In this document: positions 20,319 to 26,395 of the stretch, in pieces
How the letters are laid out: each line of letters begins with the position of its first letter
How positions within the stretch are numbered: the stretch's first letter is position 1
Virus record (IMG/VR): IMGVR_UViG_3300035099_000039
Coordinates: 1-26,395 of that record
Source of the DNA: a virus
Direction: 5' to 3' (one strand)
Length of the DNA stretch: 26,395 nt
The notes under the pieces: generated by a model
The model's database searches: none
What the model was told of the DNA's origin: nothing
Seen by the model: the letters and a program-made list of their open reading frames with translations, nothing else
Position numbers and translations under genes: made by a program

Positions 20319-21575
20319 TCAATCCTCCGGCCAGACGACGCGACCGTGCATTTTCGCCAGCAGTCGCGCCTCAATCTCTTTGGCGGAAGCTATGCGTTGA
20401 ACGCGCCGAATAATGCCCGCCACCTTCGCGTCCAGTTCGCTGGCCGATGCGACCCGTTCCGCCTTACGAGCCTGCGGCAACGCATTCACGGCAATTCGTT
20501 CCATATATGGCCGACCGGGAATGAACTTAATGCTCTTTTCCGTCGCGGCATATTTCTCCGCTGCCGCCATACTCCAATCGCGGTTATGGAATCGGAGCGC
20601 ATGAACGCAGAGAATCGCGTCCTTCTGCCGCCGCGCCCAGAGCACATCCACATTGCCGCGTTCGGTGCCGCGATGCTCCATGCGGAACGTATCGGGGGCG
20701 AGTTCGCTGAACGGCGTAACAATGGCCTCATGTTCGTCCGGTGAAGCGACCGTATAGTCAAAGGGCAGGCCGGGCATGGCGGGGATTTTCGCGGCCGTTT
20801 CCGCCCATTCCTTCGGTACCCATAGCCCCTTCTGCACGGCAATGGTCACCGCCTCGGGATTGGCGGGCACCGGCACGGCGCTATACTCGACCAGTTCCCA
20901 TTCCCGGATCAGACGGCGCGCGCCGTTCCAATCGGGCCGCGCCTTCAGTTCCTTTTCGGTCGGCTCGCCCATCTTCTCGAAGTCCGGGATGAAGCCGAGG
21001 CTCCAGGTGCTCAGGATTTCCTCGGCGTAGAGTTCATAGACCCCCTGAGCAAACTCGACGTGTTCCTTCGGCCCCTTTGTGACGAACTGCGGATTGCCCA
21101 CGATGTCATGCTGGCGGGTTTTGATGCCATAGTCTTTCGCAATCGGCAGACCATTCCGTTCGTGCGCCCAGAGCACGACGGGGTTCTTGCGGTAGTTATC
21201 CAGATTGCCGCCCTTCGGCAGCATCACTTCCTTATCGCGGTCAAGGATGTCCGTGGTAATTTTGACAATGAGGCGCTTGGCCGCGCGGTCTATATCGTCA
21301 ATCTTGGCCTGGTAGTCGTGCCGAGATTCCTTGGCCTGAACCGGAGGCGGTTCTTTCGGCGTCTCGGGCCCATTTTCCCGCTCGATCTCACTCTCGGCTT
21401 CCGCTTCCGCGTCTTTCCTGGAATCGCGCCACTGCTGGTAGCACATGGCTGCGCGCTGTTCCGGCGACCGTCGCTCCTCCTTCGGCTTGTCTTCATCCTC
21501 GTGGGCCACGAAGGCAATACAGCGGGAGACGAAAGCGTCTTGTTCCTCATTCGGCTTTGGCGTCGGGAGCGGCAT
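20319..21575 (-). CDS. Prohead (capsid maturation) serine protease, HK97/U35 type
   Basis: The 418-residue protein starts at the ATG at 21575, which has AGGAG 8 nt upstream; the same frame extends to a TTG at 21614 inside the terminator stem and is unlikely. The N-terminus (PTPKPNEEQDAFVSRCIAFV...PEQRAAMCYQQWRDS) is the small CxxW-type domain often fused to phage proteases. The protease domain (about 75-260) has the catalytic His in VVLWAHERNG and Ser in EEILSTWSLGFIPDF, and the family-marking EWELVEYSAVPVPANPEA. The C-terminal region (about 280-418) is helical and basic (ASASELDAKVAGIIRRVQRIASAKEIEARLLAK), possibly a scaffold part. It should remove the capsid protein N-terminus during maturation. 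Confidence 0.9.
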   Translation of the reverse strand: MPLPTPKPNEEQDAFVSRCIAFVAHEDEDKPKEERRSPEQRAAMCYQQWRDSRKDAEAEAESEIERENGPETPKEPPPVQAKESRHDYQAKIDDIDRAAKRLIVKITTDILDRDKEVMLPKGGNLDNYRKNPVVLWAHERNGLPIAKDYGIKTRQHDIVGNPQFVTKGPKEHVEFAQGVYELYAEEILSTWSLGFIPDFEKMGEPTEKELKARPDWNGARRLIREWELVEYSAVPVPANPEAVTIAVQKGLWVPKEWAETAAKIPAMPGLPFDYTVASPDEHEAIVTPFSELAPDTFRMEHRGTERGNVDVLWARRQKDAILCVHALRFHNRDWSMAAAEKYAATEKSIKFIPGRPYMERIAVNALPQARKAERVASASELDAKVAGIIRRVQRIASAKEIEARLLAKMHGRVVWPED

Positions 21576-21590
21576 GGCACATACTCCTGC

Positions 21591-21628
21591 AAAAACGAAA
21601 AGGGCACCGGTCAACCGACCACTGCCCT
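21591..21628 (-). terminator. Intrinsic terminator between portal and protease
   Basis: On the minus strand AGGGCA (21628-21623) pairs with TGCCCT (21606-21601), continuing inward through a G-G mismatch and a U-G pair to GGTC/GACC around a GGTT loop: a 12-position stem with one mismatch. It is followed at once by TTTCGTTTTT (21600-21591). Its 5' arm overlaps an alternative hairpin in the upstream element, so it is likely conditional. Confidence 0.75.
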
Positions 21629-21689
21629 ACCAGTGTCACCCCTGTTTCCCGCGTAGGGGCGGGAACCGTGGCCGTCGCCACACAGGGGT
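21620..21689 (-). ncRNA. Three-way-junction RNA with kissing-loop antiterminator candidate
   Basis: Directly after the portal stop the mRNA can form P1 (ACCCCTGT with ACAGGGGT, 8 bp), which encloses P2 (GTGGC-GACG-GCCAC) and P3 (TTCCCGC-CCCTAC-GCGGGAA), joined by GG. All 20 pairs are Watson-Crick. Two bases later comes hairpin H4 (CACTG-GTAGGG-CAGTG). The 6-nt loop of H4, GTAGGG, is the exact complement of the P3 loop CCCTAC, so the two can kiss as in the TAR/TAR* complex. H4 shares bases 21620-21628 with the terminator stem, so H4 plus kissing excludes termination. Reading this as a regulated attenuator or antiterminator is inference; the pairings are directly visible. Element class not recognised. 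Confidence 0.7.
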
Positions 21690-21702
21690 TAGCTATTTGT
21701 TG

Positions 21703-23175
21703 CTATTCCCGTTTCGGCGTTTCGCTCGGTCTTTCCTCTGGTGTTATGCTTTCGCGCTCATCTTCCGGCCCGACCTCCTCTCGCGCATTAGGATTCGGCT
21801 TCTGTTGTACAAAGCGCGTACCCGGGCGCCTGTATAACTTGCCCTCGAACTCCGGTCGGGCTTCGACGCCGAGCGCGGCGCGCAGTTCGTTCTGATAGAC
21901 CACATTTTCCGTCTGTAACATTGCATTGCCCTGTTGTAGCCGGAACACGTCGTCCTGCGGCACAGGGTTATCGAACGCGACAAAGATATGCGGGTCGTAC
22001 TTCGGCATGATGTCTCGGTTGATTTGTTCTTCGATAAGGCAGCAGCGCGGCAGAATCGCGTGGCGGGCGAGGCTATATTCGCCGACCTTGACGTTTGCCA
22101 AGTCCACGTCGCCGGGCACGAGCAGCGAATCCGGCACGTTGAAGGCCGCCGCGATCTCCTGCCGCGTCAATACGCGCCCCTGCGGGAACTGCATCTCGCG
22201 CTGGGACAGTCCGAACGTCTTGATATCTACATCCCCGCTGATGATGGCGAACTTGCCGGCACGCGCCGGCCCCATGAACCGGCTGTTCCATACATATTCC
22301 GACCGCCGGCGTTCCGGCTCGGTGATGCCCGCCTTCGCCACGCCGATAATACTGGGCGACGCCCCGTGGTCCATCAGCGAACTCTCAAAAACGTTCATCT
22401 TGTGATAGAGGCTTGCGGCCAGGCCGACGGCCTCAAGCGGAGCGTACCCATAAACGGGATTGTTTGGGTCGGGCCATTTGACGTGCATCACCTCTTCCGG
22501 CGCATAGTGAATGGTCTTGGTGCCGTGTCGCTGGACGTAACCGGCGATGAAGTCCTTTGACTCGGACAGTTCCACCTTCATTTCGTCAGGCGGCAGTGAC
22601 ACGCAGTATTCCGGCCCATATTCGCCCTCTTCGATATACCAGTATGAATCGCCCACGAGGTCGAGTTGCATCACGAGCAGCATCTTATTCTGCATACCCG
22701 TAAGGAACGGATTGCCCTTATCCCAGAAGTCGTAGAAGGGGTGTTCGACAACCTCCTCCACGTCCACGCTCTTGCGAAGGTACCGCTGGAATCGTTCTTG
22801 GCGTTCCAGATATCGCTTGACGCGCGGTTTGATTTTGCGGGTCGGCCATAGGAACTTTTCCCTGTGGCTTCGGCGCGGCGCGTAGAGACGCAACGGCACA
22901 TGGGACACGCCCTGCGCCACCAACTTCACGCAGGTATAGACCCATTCCTTATACATCGCCATAAGCGCGCGCGGGTCGTCGGGATACGGCATACCCCAGG
23001 ACGTATAACCGACGGGAATCTGGGCGGCCATCACTTGACGCGCCGTTGTCTTGACGGGCAACTGCCGCACCACTGTTGGCCGATAGGACGCTCTGACGGG
23101 CACGATAGTCCAGGTCTTTCGCGCCGCTTTTCCGCCAATCATCCGAGCTATGCGCCGCCGCAGTGATTCAACCAT
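21703..23175 (-). CDS. Portal protein, HK97 type
   Basis: The 490-residue protein has the family order of motifs: ALMAMYKEWVYTCVKLVAQGVSHVPLRLY near 90-115 (wing/stem start), HPFYDFWDKGNPFLTGMQNKMLLVMQLDLVGDSYWYIE near 148-185, PEEVMHVKWPDPNNPVYGYAPLEAVGLAASLYHKMNVFESSLMDHGASP near 225-270, and the clip/crown part with ALGVEARPEFEGKLYRRPG. The C-terminal 40 residues are Glu-rich and probably disordered. Twelve copies form the DNA channel at one capsid vertex and hold the terminase. Its ATG overlaps the stop of a tiny upstream ORF, and no strong Shine-Dalgarno is present, so coupling is likely. The stop is 14 nt before the structured RNA element. Confidence 0.93.
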   Translation of the reverse strand: MVESLRRRIARMIGGKAARKTWTIVPVRASYRPTVVRQLPVKTTARQVMAAQIPVGYTSWGMPYPDDPRALMAMYKEWVYTCVKLVAQGVSHVPLRLYAPRRSHREKFLWPTRKIKPRVKRYLERQERFQRYLRKSVDVEEVVEHPFYDFWDKGNPFLTGMQNKMLLVMQLDLVGDSYWYIEEGEYGPEYCVSLPPDEMKVELSESKDFIAGYVQRHGTKTIHYAPEEVMHVKWPDPNNPVYGYAPLEAVGLAASLYHKMNVFESSLMDHGASPSIIGVAKAGITEPERRRSEYVWNSRFMGPARAGKFAIISGDVDIKTFGLSQREMQFPQGRVLTRQEIAAAFNVPDSLLVPGDVDLANVKVGEYSLARHAILPRCCLIEEQINRDIMPKYDPHIFVAFDNPVPQDDVFRLQQGNAMLQTENVVYQNELRAALGVEARPEFEGKLYRRPGTRFVQQKPNPNAREEVGPEDERESITPEERPSETPKRE

Positions 23176-23287
23176 TCGGTTTCGCTGTCCGTATGGGCAC
23201 GCGCCTCGTCGTCGGCTGCATCTGCATCAGATGAAACAGATTCTGCGCAGTGTTCCGTTGCGCGGCCCGGTTGGCATCTTCGCGCAT
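23168..23287 (-). CDS. 39-residue ORF coupled to portal
   Basis: In the 137-bp gap between the large terminase and portal an ATG at 23287 opens a 39-codon frame (MREDANRAAQRNTAQNLFHL then QMQPTTRRVPIRTAKPNG) whose TGA overlaps the portal ATG in ATGGTTGA. The helix-then-basic-tail composition is protein-like. There is no strong Shine-Dalgarno. It may be a genuine small protein, or simply serve to load ribosomes onto the portal gene, which itself lacks a good site. Confidence 0.4.
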   Translation of the reverse strand: MREDANRAAQRNTAQNLFHLMQMQPTTRRVPIRTAKPNG

Positions 23288-23312
23288 TTGCGCCAGCGGC
23301 CCGAGCTTTCTC

Positions 23313-24674
23313 TTAGAATCTGTGCCACATTCCCGGTCGCTCAAGCGGGAACTCTCCTGCTCCTGCGCCTATCATGTCCGGCCCGTGCCATTCTGAAGGC
23401 GTTTCGTCGCCGCCGAGGACATCAATCCGCACGCCACCCAGTTGTGCCCCGTGCCAGGCCAGGGCCAGCGCAATCACCCTGTCGTCGAACATGCCTTCGG
23501 GCGCGCGGTAGCGCATCCAATCGCTCGGCATCCGCTCTTTTTGGTATGCCTGCAATTCCCCTATCAGGCCGGGATCATTGGTGATGCGCAGTTCCCCCTT
23601 CTCGAAGGCCAATACAAGGCCCTCGATGAGTGAAACCTTGCTGATGCGTGAGGTTTTGAACGGGAGGATAGGCAATCCCGCCGCCTCCAAGTCTTCGACG
23701 ACGGCCTCGCCGATATTATTTACTTCGACGACAATCCGGCGCGGCTTGAACCGATGCGCCCAGCCCATGAGCCGCCGTTCCTGGATGCGGAAGTCCAACT
23801 GGTTGAATCTATCGACGGCCGCCACCTCCCGCGCCGTCACGTCCAGAATGCAGAAGACGGTGAAATCGTTGTGTTTCGCCAAGTCCACGCCGATTACGTA
23901 ATCATGGCCGGGCCTGGGCGATGTGTGTCCTTCAGCGGTTGCTGCCTCTGCTACGCGCCTGAACACATCGCCGGCATCGTCTATGAACTGCGCAAGGAAC
24001 TCCTGCCGGAAGCTCATCTCCGACAGCCTTTGCCACAATCTTTGCACCTCATCATATGGAAAGGATGGATTTTCCATCGGGTGTGGCTTACGAATCAGGC
24101 CCTGGTTCGTCACCTCCACGCCCAGGGTCGGGACCTGCCAGGCGATGGCCGACGGGTCATCGGCGGCCGCCATGCTTTCGCGCCAGAACCAGTTACGACC
24201 GAACGGTGTGCTCATAATGAGCGCCCAGCCCAGCGTGTCGGAAATCATGGGTCGGACGCTATCGAACCATGCCCTTTCGACCAGAAAGGCGGCTTCGTCC
24301 AGGACAACCCCCTGTACGGTATGTCCGCGCGCGTTTTCCGGGTCGTCGAGCGACCGCAGAATGACGCGCCCGCCGCCGGGGAACAGAATATCCATTCGGC
24401 TCTCGCGGAACTGTGCGGTATCACGCGCGGCGCGCTGAAACTCTGTCCAAGCGATGCTGCACTGGTCATAGGTCGGCGCGCCCCAGAGCACGGTTTGGTG
24501 CTTTCCGAGGCATGCGAGGCATGTCTGGAAGACCCCGCAGGTCGTTTTTCGCCATCTTCGCCCTGCCGCGAGGAACTTGAAGCGATGGTTGTCGCGCAGC
24601 ACAATCTCCTGGCCGGGGTGCGGCTTCGGCAGGTTGAGCGTGGTCACACTCGCGTCGGGTTCCGCCCGGGGCAT
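23313..24674 (-). CDS. terL: Terminase large subunit (packaging ATPase and nuclease)
   Basis: The 453-residue protein has an N-terminal ATPase with Walker A-type AAGRRWRKTT (36-45), Walker B VVLDEAAF (123-130) and coupling motif MSTPFGR (154-160). The RNase H-like nuclease has IGVDLAKHNDF (261-271, Asp264), VVEVNN (315-320, Glu317) and MFDDRV (395-400, Asp397/398). Together these make a complete motor that translocates DNA into the prohead at the portal and cuts it. Length is normal for this family. It begins 6 nt after the small terminase stop. Whether packaging is cos, pac or another type cannot be decided from this protein by eye. Confidence 0.95.
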   Translation of the reverse strand: MPRAEPDASVTTLNLPKPHPGQEIVLRDNHRFKFLAAGRRWRKTTCGVFQTCLACLGKHQTVLWGAPTYDQCSIAWTEFQRAARDTAQFRESRMDILFPGGGRVILRSLDDPENARGHTVQGVVLDEAAFLVERAWFDSVRPMISDTLGWALIMSTPFGRNWFWRESMAAADDPSAIAWQVPTLGVEVTNQGLIRKPHPMENPSFPYDEVQRLWQRLSEMSFRQEFLAQFIDDAGDVFRRVAEAATAEGHTSPRPGHDYVIGVDLAKHNDFTVFCILDVTAREVAAVDRFNQLDFRIQERRLMGWAHRFKPRRIVVEVNNIGEAVVEDLEAAGLPILPFKTSRISKVSLIEGLVLAFEKGELRITNDPGLIGELQAYQKERMPSDWMRYRAPEGMFDDRVIALALAWHGAQLGGVRIDVLGGDETPSEWHGPDMIGAGAGEFPLERPGMWHRF

Positions 24675-24680
24675 ATGCCT

Positions 24681-25391
24681 TCAGTATTCCTTATCCGCGC
24701 CTATTTCGCCGGGTTGAGCGCCGTCTTCCTGCCCTTTAGCGCCATTTTGAGGCTTTTCAGGCCCATTCTGACTATTTTCCGCCGTTCCTTGCGGTTCATC
24801 AGCCGCAACTGGACTTCCGCTGCCGAGTTTAGGAAAAGCAACGGAGTAGTCCTTATCGGCGCCGGTACCGCCCTGAGCACGGTCTTGTTGCGCTCCCACA
24901 TTTTCATTCCCTCCCCAGTTCTCGACGAACCGCACGCATACCGTTTGCTCCTGCGTCTGCCGCAACTTGTCCCCGAAAACCTCCGGCCGCCGCCCTTTCA
25001 GGAGGAATTGAAGCAGCATATCGCTCTTTTTGAGCATGGTGCCGACGCGCTTACCCCCGCGGAAAACATCTACCGGGTCGCCCTCGACCGCTCTTCGGCG
25101 CAATTCCGCCTCGAATACGTCAATGCCTTCTTCGTAGGCGCGGCGGTAGGCGGCGGCAAATCCCACATCGCGTTCGCGCATGTCATCCAGTTGGCTTCGC
25201 GTGATGCCCGCCTGTTTACAGGCCGCCGAGACGACGGCCCCACCCGCAATGGCATTCAGTAAGACTTCGCACCATGCCGGCCGTTCCGCGCGCGGCAGCC
25301 CTTCCCGCCTGTCCTCGCGTTCAGGAATCGGTCTTTTCTGGTAAATCGCCACTCTTCCCGTCTCCGCGTCCCTTATCCTCCCTGTTACCAC
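24681..25391 (-). CDS. terS: Terminase small subunit (DNA recognition)
   Basis: The 236-residue protein has a helix-turn-helix-type segment (GGAVVSAACKQAGITRSQLDDMRERDVGFAAAYRRAYEEGIDVFEAELRRRAVEG, about 50-104), the usual architecture of small terminases: a DNA-binding domain, then an oligomerising helix, then a conserved MLLQFLLKGRRPEVFGDK (about 124-142). The C-terminal 90 residues are Gln/Gly/Asn-rich and likely disordered, ending GEIGADKEY. The GTG start at 25391 overlaps the preceding zinc-ribbon stop in GTGGTAA. It probably recognises the packaging site, perhaps in the gene-free region to the right. Confidence 0.82.
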   Translation of the reverse strand: MVTGRIRDAETGRVAIYQKRPIPEREDRREGLPRAERPAWCEVLLNAIAGGAVVSAACKQAGITRSQLDDMRERDVGFAAAYRRAYEEGIDVFEAELRRRAVEGDPVDVFRGGKRVGTMLKKSDMLLQFLLKGRRPEVFGDKLRQTQEQTVCVRFVENWGGNENVGAQQDRAQGGTGADKDYSVAFPKLGSGSPVAADEPQGTAENSQNGPEKPQNGAKGQEDGAQPGEIGADKEY

Positions 25392-25594
25392 ACCTCGGCC
25401 ACTTCCGGCTCAACATCCCACCAACCCTCCCTGCCCGCCGCCTCGCTCTCCTCCTTCACCTCCTCCACACATTCGCGGCATAACGGCGCATCCCGCCGCG
25501 TCACATACGCATCATTGCACCTCGGACATATCCGTACCCGCCCCACCGTCTCATGCCATGGCAATAACCCTATATACCGCCCGCTCATCGCCAC
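25385..25594 (-). CDS. Small zinc-ribbon protein at operon start
   Basis: The 69-residue protein has two CxxC pairs (ICPRCNDAYVTRRDAPLCREC, about 22-42), a rubredoxin-like zinc ribbon, then an acidic tail (EEVKEESEAAGREGWWDVEPEVAEVW). The GTG at 25594 is preceded by GAGG at about 7 nt; an ATG two codons later is an alternative. It is the first gene of the structural operon and overlaps the small terminase start by 7 bp. Small ribbon or HNH-like proteins beside terminases can assist packaging; no His-Asn-His motif is present here, so it is not an HNH nuclease. Confidence 0.65.
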   Translation of the reverse strand: MAMSGRYIGLLPWHETVGRVRICPRCNDAYVTRRDAPLCRECVEEVKEESEAAGREGWWDVEPEVAEVW

Positions 25595-25605
25595 ATCACG
25601 CCCTC

Positions 25606-25634
25606 GTTATACCCACATCTCGCCTCGTCGTCCA
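25606..25634 (-). promoter_or_regulatory. Weak candidate promoter for the structural operon
   Basis: Minus-strand TGGACG (4 of 6 to the -35 consensus) and TATAAC (5 of 6 to the -10) are separated by 17 nt, with a start near 25599, only a few bases before the first gene, so the leader would be nearly absent. A phage-specific or antiterminated promoter further right is equally possible. Confidence 0.25.
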
Positions 25635-25706
25635 TCGGCAAAAATATACAGCCCCAACCCACCCGCGAACTCTCCACCTGGTGCATAATTTGCCCAGCAC
25701 CGGCGG

Positions 25707-25779
25707 CGATATAGGGCAATCTGCGACCGACGTAGGGCAAAATGACGCCCCACACCCATTAACCGTCAAGAAACCGTCA
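25707..25779. repeat. Helically phased direct repeats upstream of the terminase genes
   Basis: CGATATAGGGCAA (25707-25719) and CGACGTAGGGCAA (25728-25740) are 21 bp apart; AACCGTCA occurs at 25761-25768 and again at 25772-25779, 11 bp apart. Spacings of two and one helical turns place the copies on the same DNA face, as for terminase or regulator binding sites. Confidence 0.5.
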
Positions 25780-26320
25780 GTACCTACAACACCCTACCCA
25801 ACCTGCACCCATACCCCTCCAACACCTCACGATACATCCAACTTCCCTTCCATCTCCCCCCGTATATATCACCCCACCCCTATATCAGCCAAAAACACGA
25901 AAAAAACCAAAATAACCAGCAGGGGATATGGGCAAGTTGGCCGGGGGCCCCATTTGCGCCGAAGCCCCCCCACCCCCTAGTCCCTCAGCGTATTCTCATC
26001 CGTCCCCATTCCCGGACAGCATAATTCCGTGAATCCCACCATTTCTGTCGCAAACCCCATAGGCACACAGAGATATAACAAAATCCCTAATGCACCATAA
26101 TACGACATTATCAGACGTTGCCCCTACCCAGCGCACAATCCCCCCGTCTCTGTACCCCACATCGCAAATCCGCTACCCCCGGGGCGCCGGATCCGTGTTG
26201 ACCATATCCCGCGTTATCGGAGCTCCCAGGGTTACCACTCATTATTTTGTATCTGTTGCCGGGGCGCTTCGGCATCGCGTCTAGTCGCCTCATTAGTGCC
26301 CTGGACTAGGCTTGCGAGCG

Positions 26321-26343
26321 CCCCCCACCCGGCCCCACCCCCC
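26321..26343 (-). other. Potential G-quadruplex tract
   Basis: On the minus strand four G-runs of 6, 4, 3 and 6 bases are separated by T, CC and T only. This satisfies the strict G3+N1-7 rule for an intramolecular quadruplex with very short loops. Confidence 0.6.
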
Positions 26344-26395
26344 ATAGTACCAGCCCGTAGCGGGGGGTCTGGAACGGTTGGTTTCTGGAAAAATC

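Larger units (their letters stand above)
25595..26395. other. Gene-free, C-rich region upstream of the terminase genes
   Basis: About 800 bp without a convincing gene. The plus strand is strongly C-rich and G-poor over 25740-25900 and carries C-runs at 25855-25861, 25965-25978 and 26321-26343. Features seen inside it are a weak promoter candidate, two sets of phased direct repeats, a G-quadruplex-type tract and a CTAGTC/GACTAG inverted repeat at 26281-26309. Such regions beside small terminase genes commonly hold the packaging initiation site and late-operon leader; this is inference. The window (perhaps the contig) ends here. Confidence 0.5.

Noticed and set aside
23754-25262. 502-codon plus-strand open frame
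   Set aside because: It is antisense to the large and small terminase genes, whose motifs are clear. The translation is Pro/Arg/His-rich and has no family pattern; long antisense frames are expected in GC-rich DNA.
25558-25980. 140-codon plus-strand frame in the terminase-upstream region
   Set aside because: The translation is dominated by Thr, Pro, His and Ser, reflecting C-rich DNA rather than a protein; no Shine-Dalgarno or family pattern.
26090-26293. Two opposing 60-64-codon frames near the right edge
   Set aside because: No Shine-Dalgarno, no family pattern, and each is a low-complexity shadow of the other strand.
1-26395. tRNA genes, integrase, replication genes, endolysin
   Set aside because: I looked for cloverleaf signatures and for the usual catalytic motifs in every plausible frame and found none; they may lie outside the window.

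Overview
The window is a contiguous part of a GC-rich tailed-bacteriophage genome (Caudoviricetes, HK97-fold capsid, long non-contractile siphovirus-type tail). Every gene I can support lies on the minus strand, so transcription runs from the right edge to the left. No integrase, replication gene, tRNA or bacterial housekeeping gene is visible. The host cannot be named from the sequence; gene content and Shine-Dalgarno starts only point to a bacterium.

Layout in transcription order (right to left): about 800 bp without genes (C-rich on the plus strand, phased repeats, a G-quadruplex-type tract; candidate packaging/leader region); a zinc-ribbon protein; small and large terminase; a tiny coupled ORF; portal; a structured intergenic RNA ending in an intrinsic terminator; capsid maturation protease; a small basic ORF; major capsid protein; two to four head or decoration beta-proteins, two of them paralogous, separated by hairpin-rich spacers; head-tail connector, head closure, tail completion and tail terminator proteins; major tail protein; tail assembly chaperones joined by a -1 frameshift; a 1022-residue tape measure; two large tail-tip/adhesin proteins; a zinc ribbon; an 825-residue double glycosyltransferase with a methyltransferase-like end; then a string of very small overlapping genes ending in a coiled-coil/membrane protein and a 35-residue membrane peptide that may serve lysis.

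Left of about 2.0 kb a second unit begins. A near-consensus sigma70 promoter (TTGACA, 16 nt, TATAAT) whose -35 box sits inside a perfect inverted repeat precedes a ribbon-helix-helix regulator. That regulator is followed by overlapping small genes and by a gene built from 30-residue helical repeats. The window edge cuts a second copy of that repeat gene, so this is a recent tandem duplication.

The observations I rate highest are: (1) the portal-protease intergenic RNA, a perfect three-way junction plus a hairpin whose 6-nt loop is exactly complementary to another loop, overlapping a strong terminator in a mutually exclusive way; (2) the CCCTTTG slippery heptamer in the tail chaperone genes; (3) a virion adhesin with a mucin-like Pro/Ser/Thr/Ala linker and a 20-cysteine C-terminal domain encoded next to a glycosyltransferase; and (4) the duplicated helical-repeat genes. 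All functional names rest on motif reading and gene order; no database search was run.
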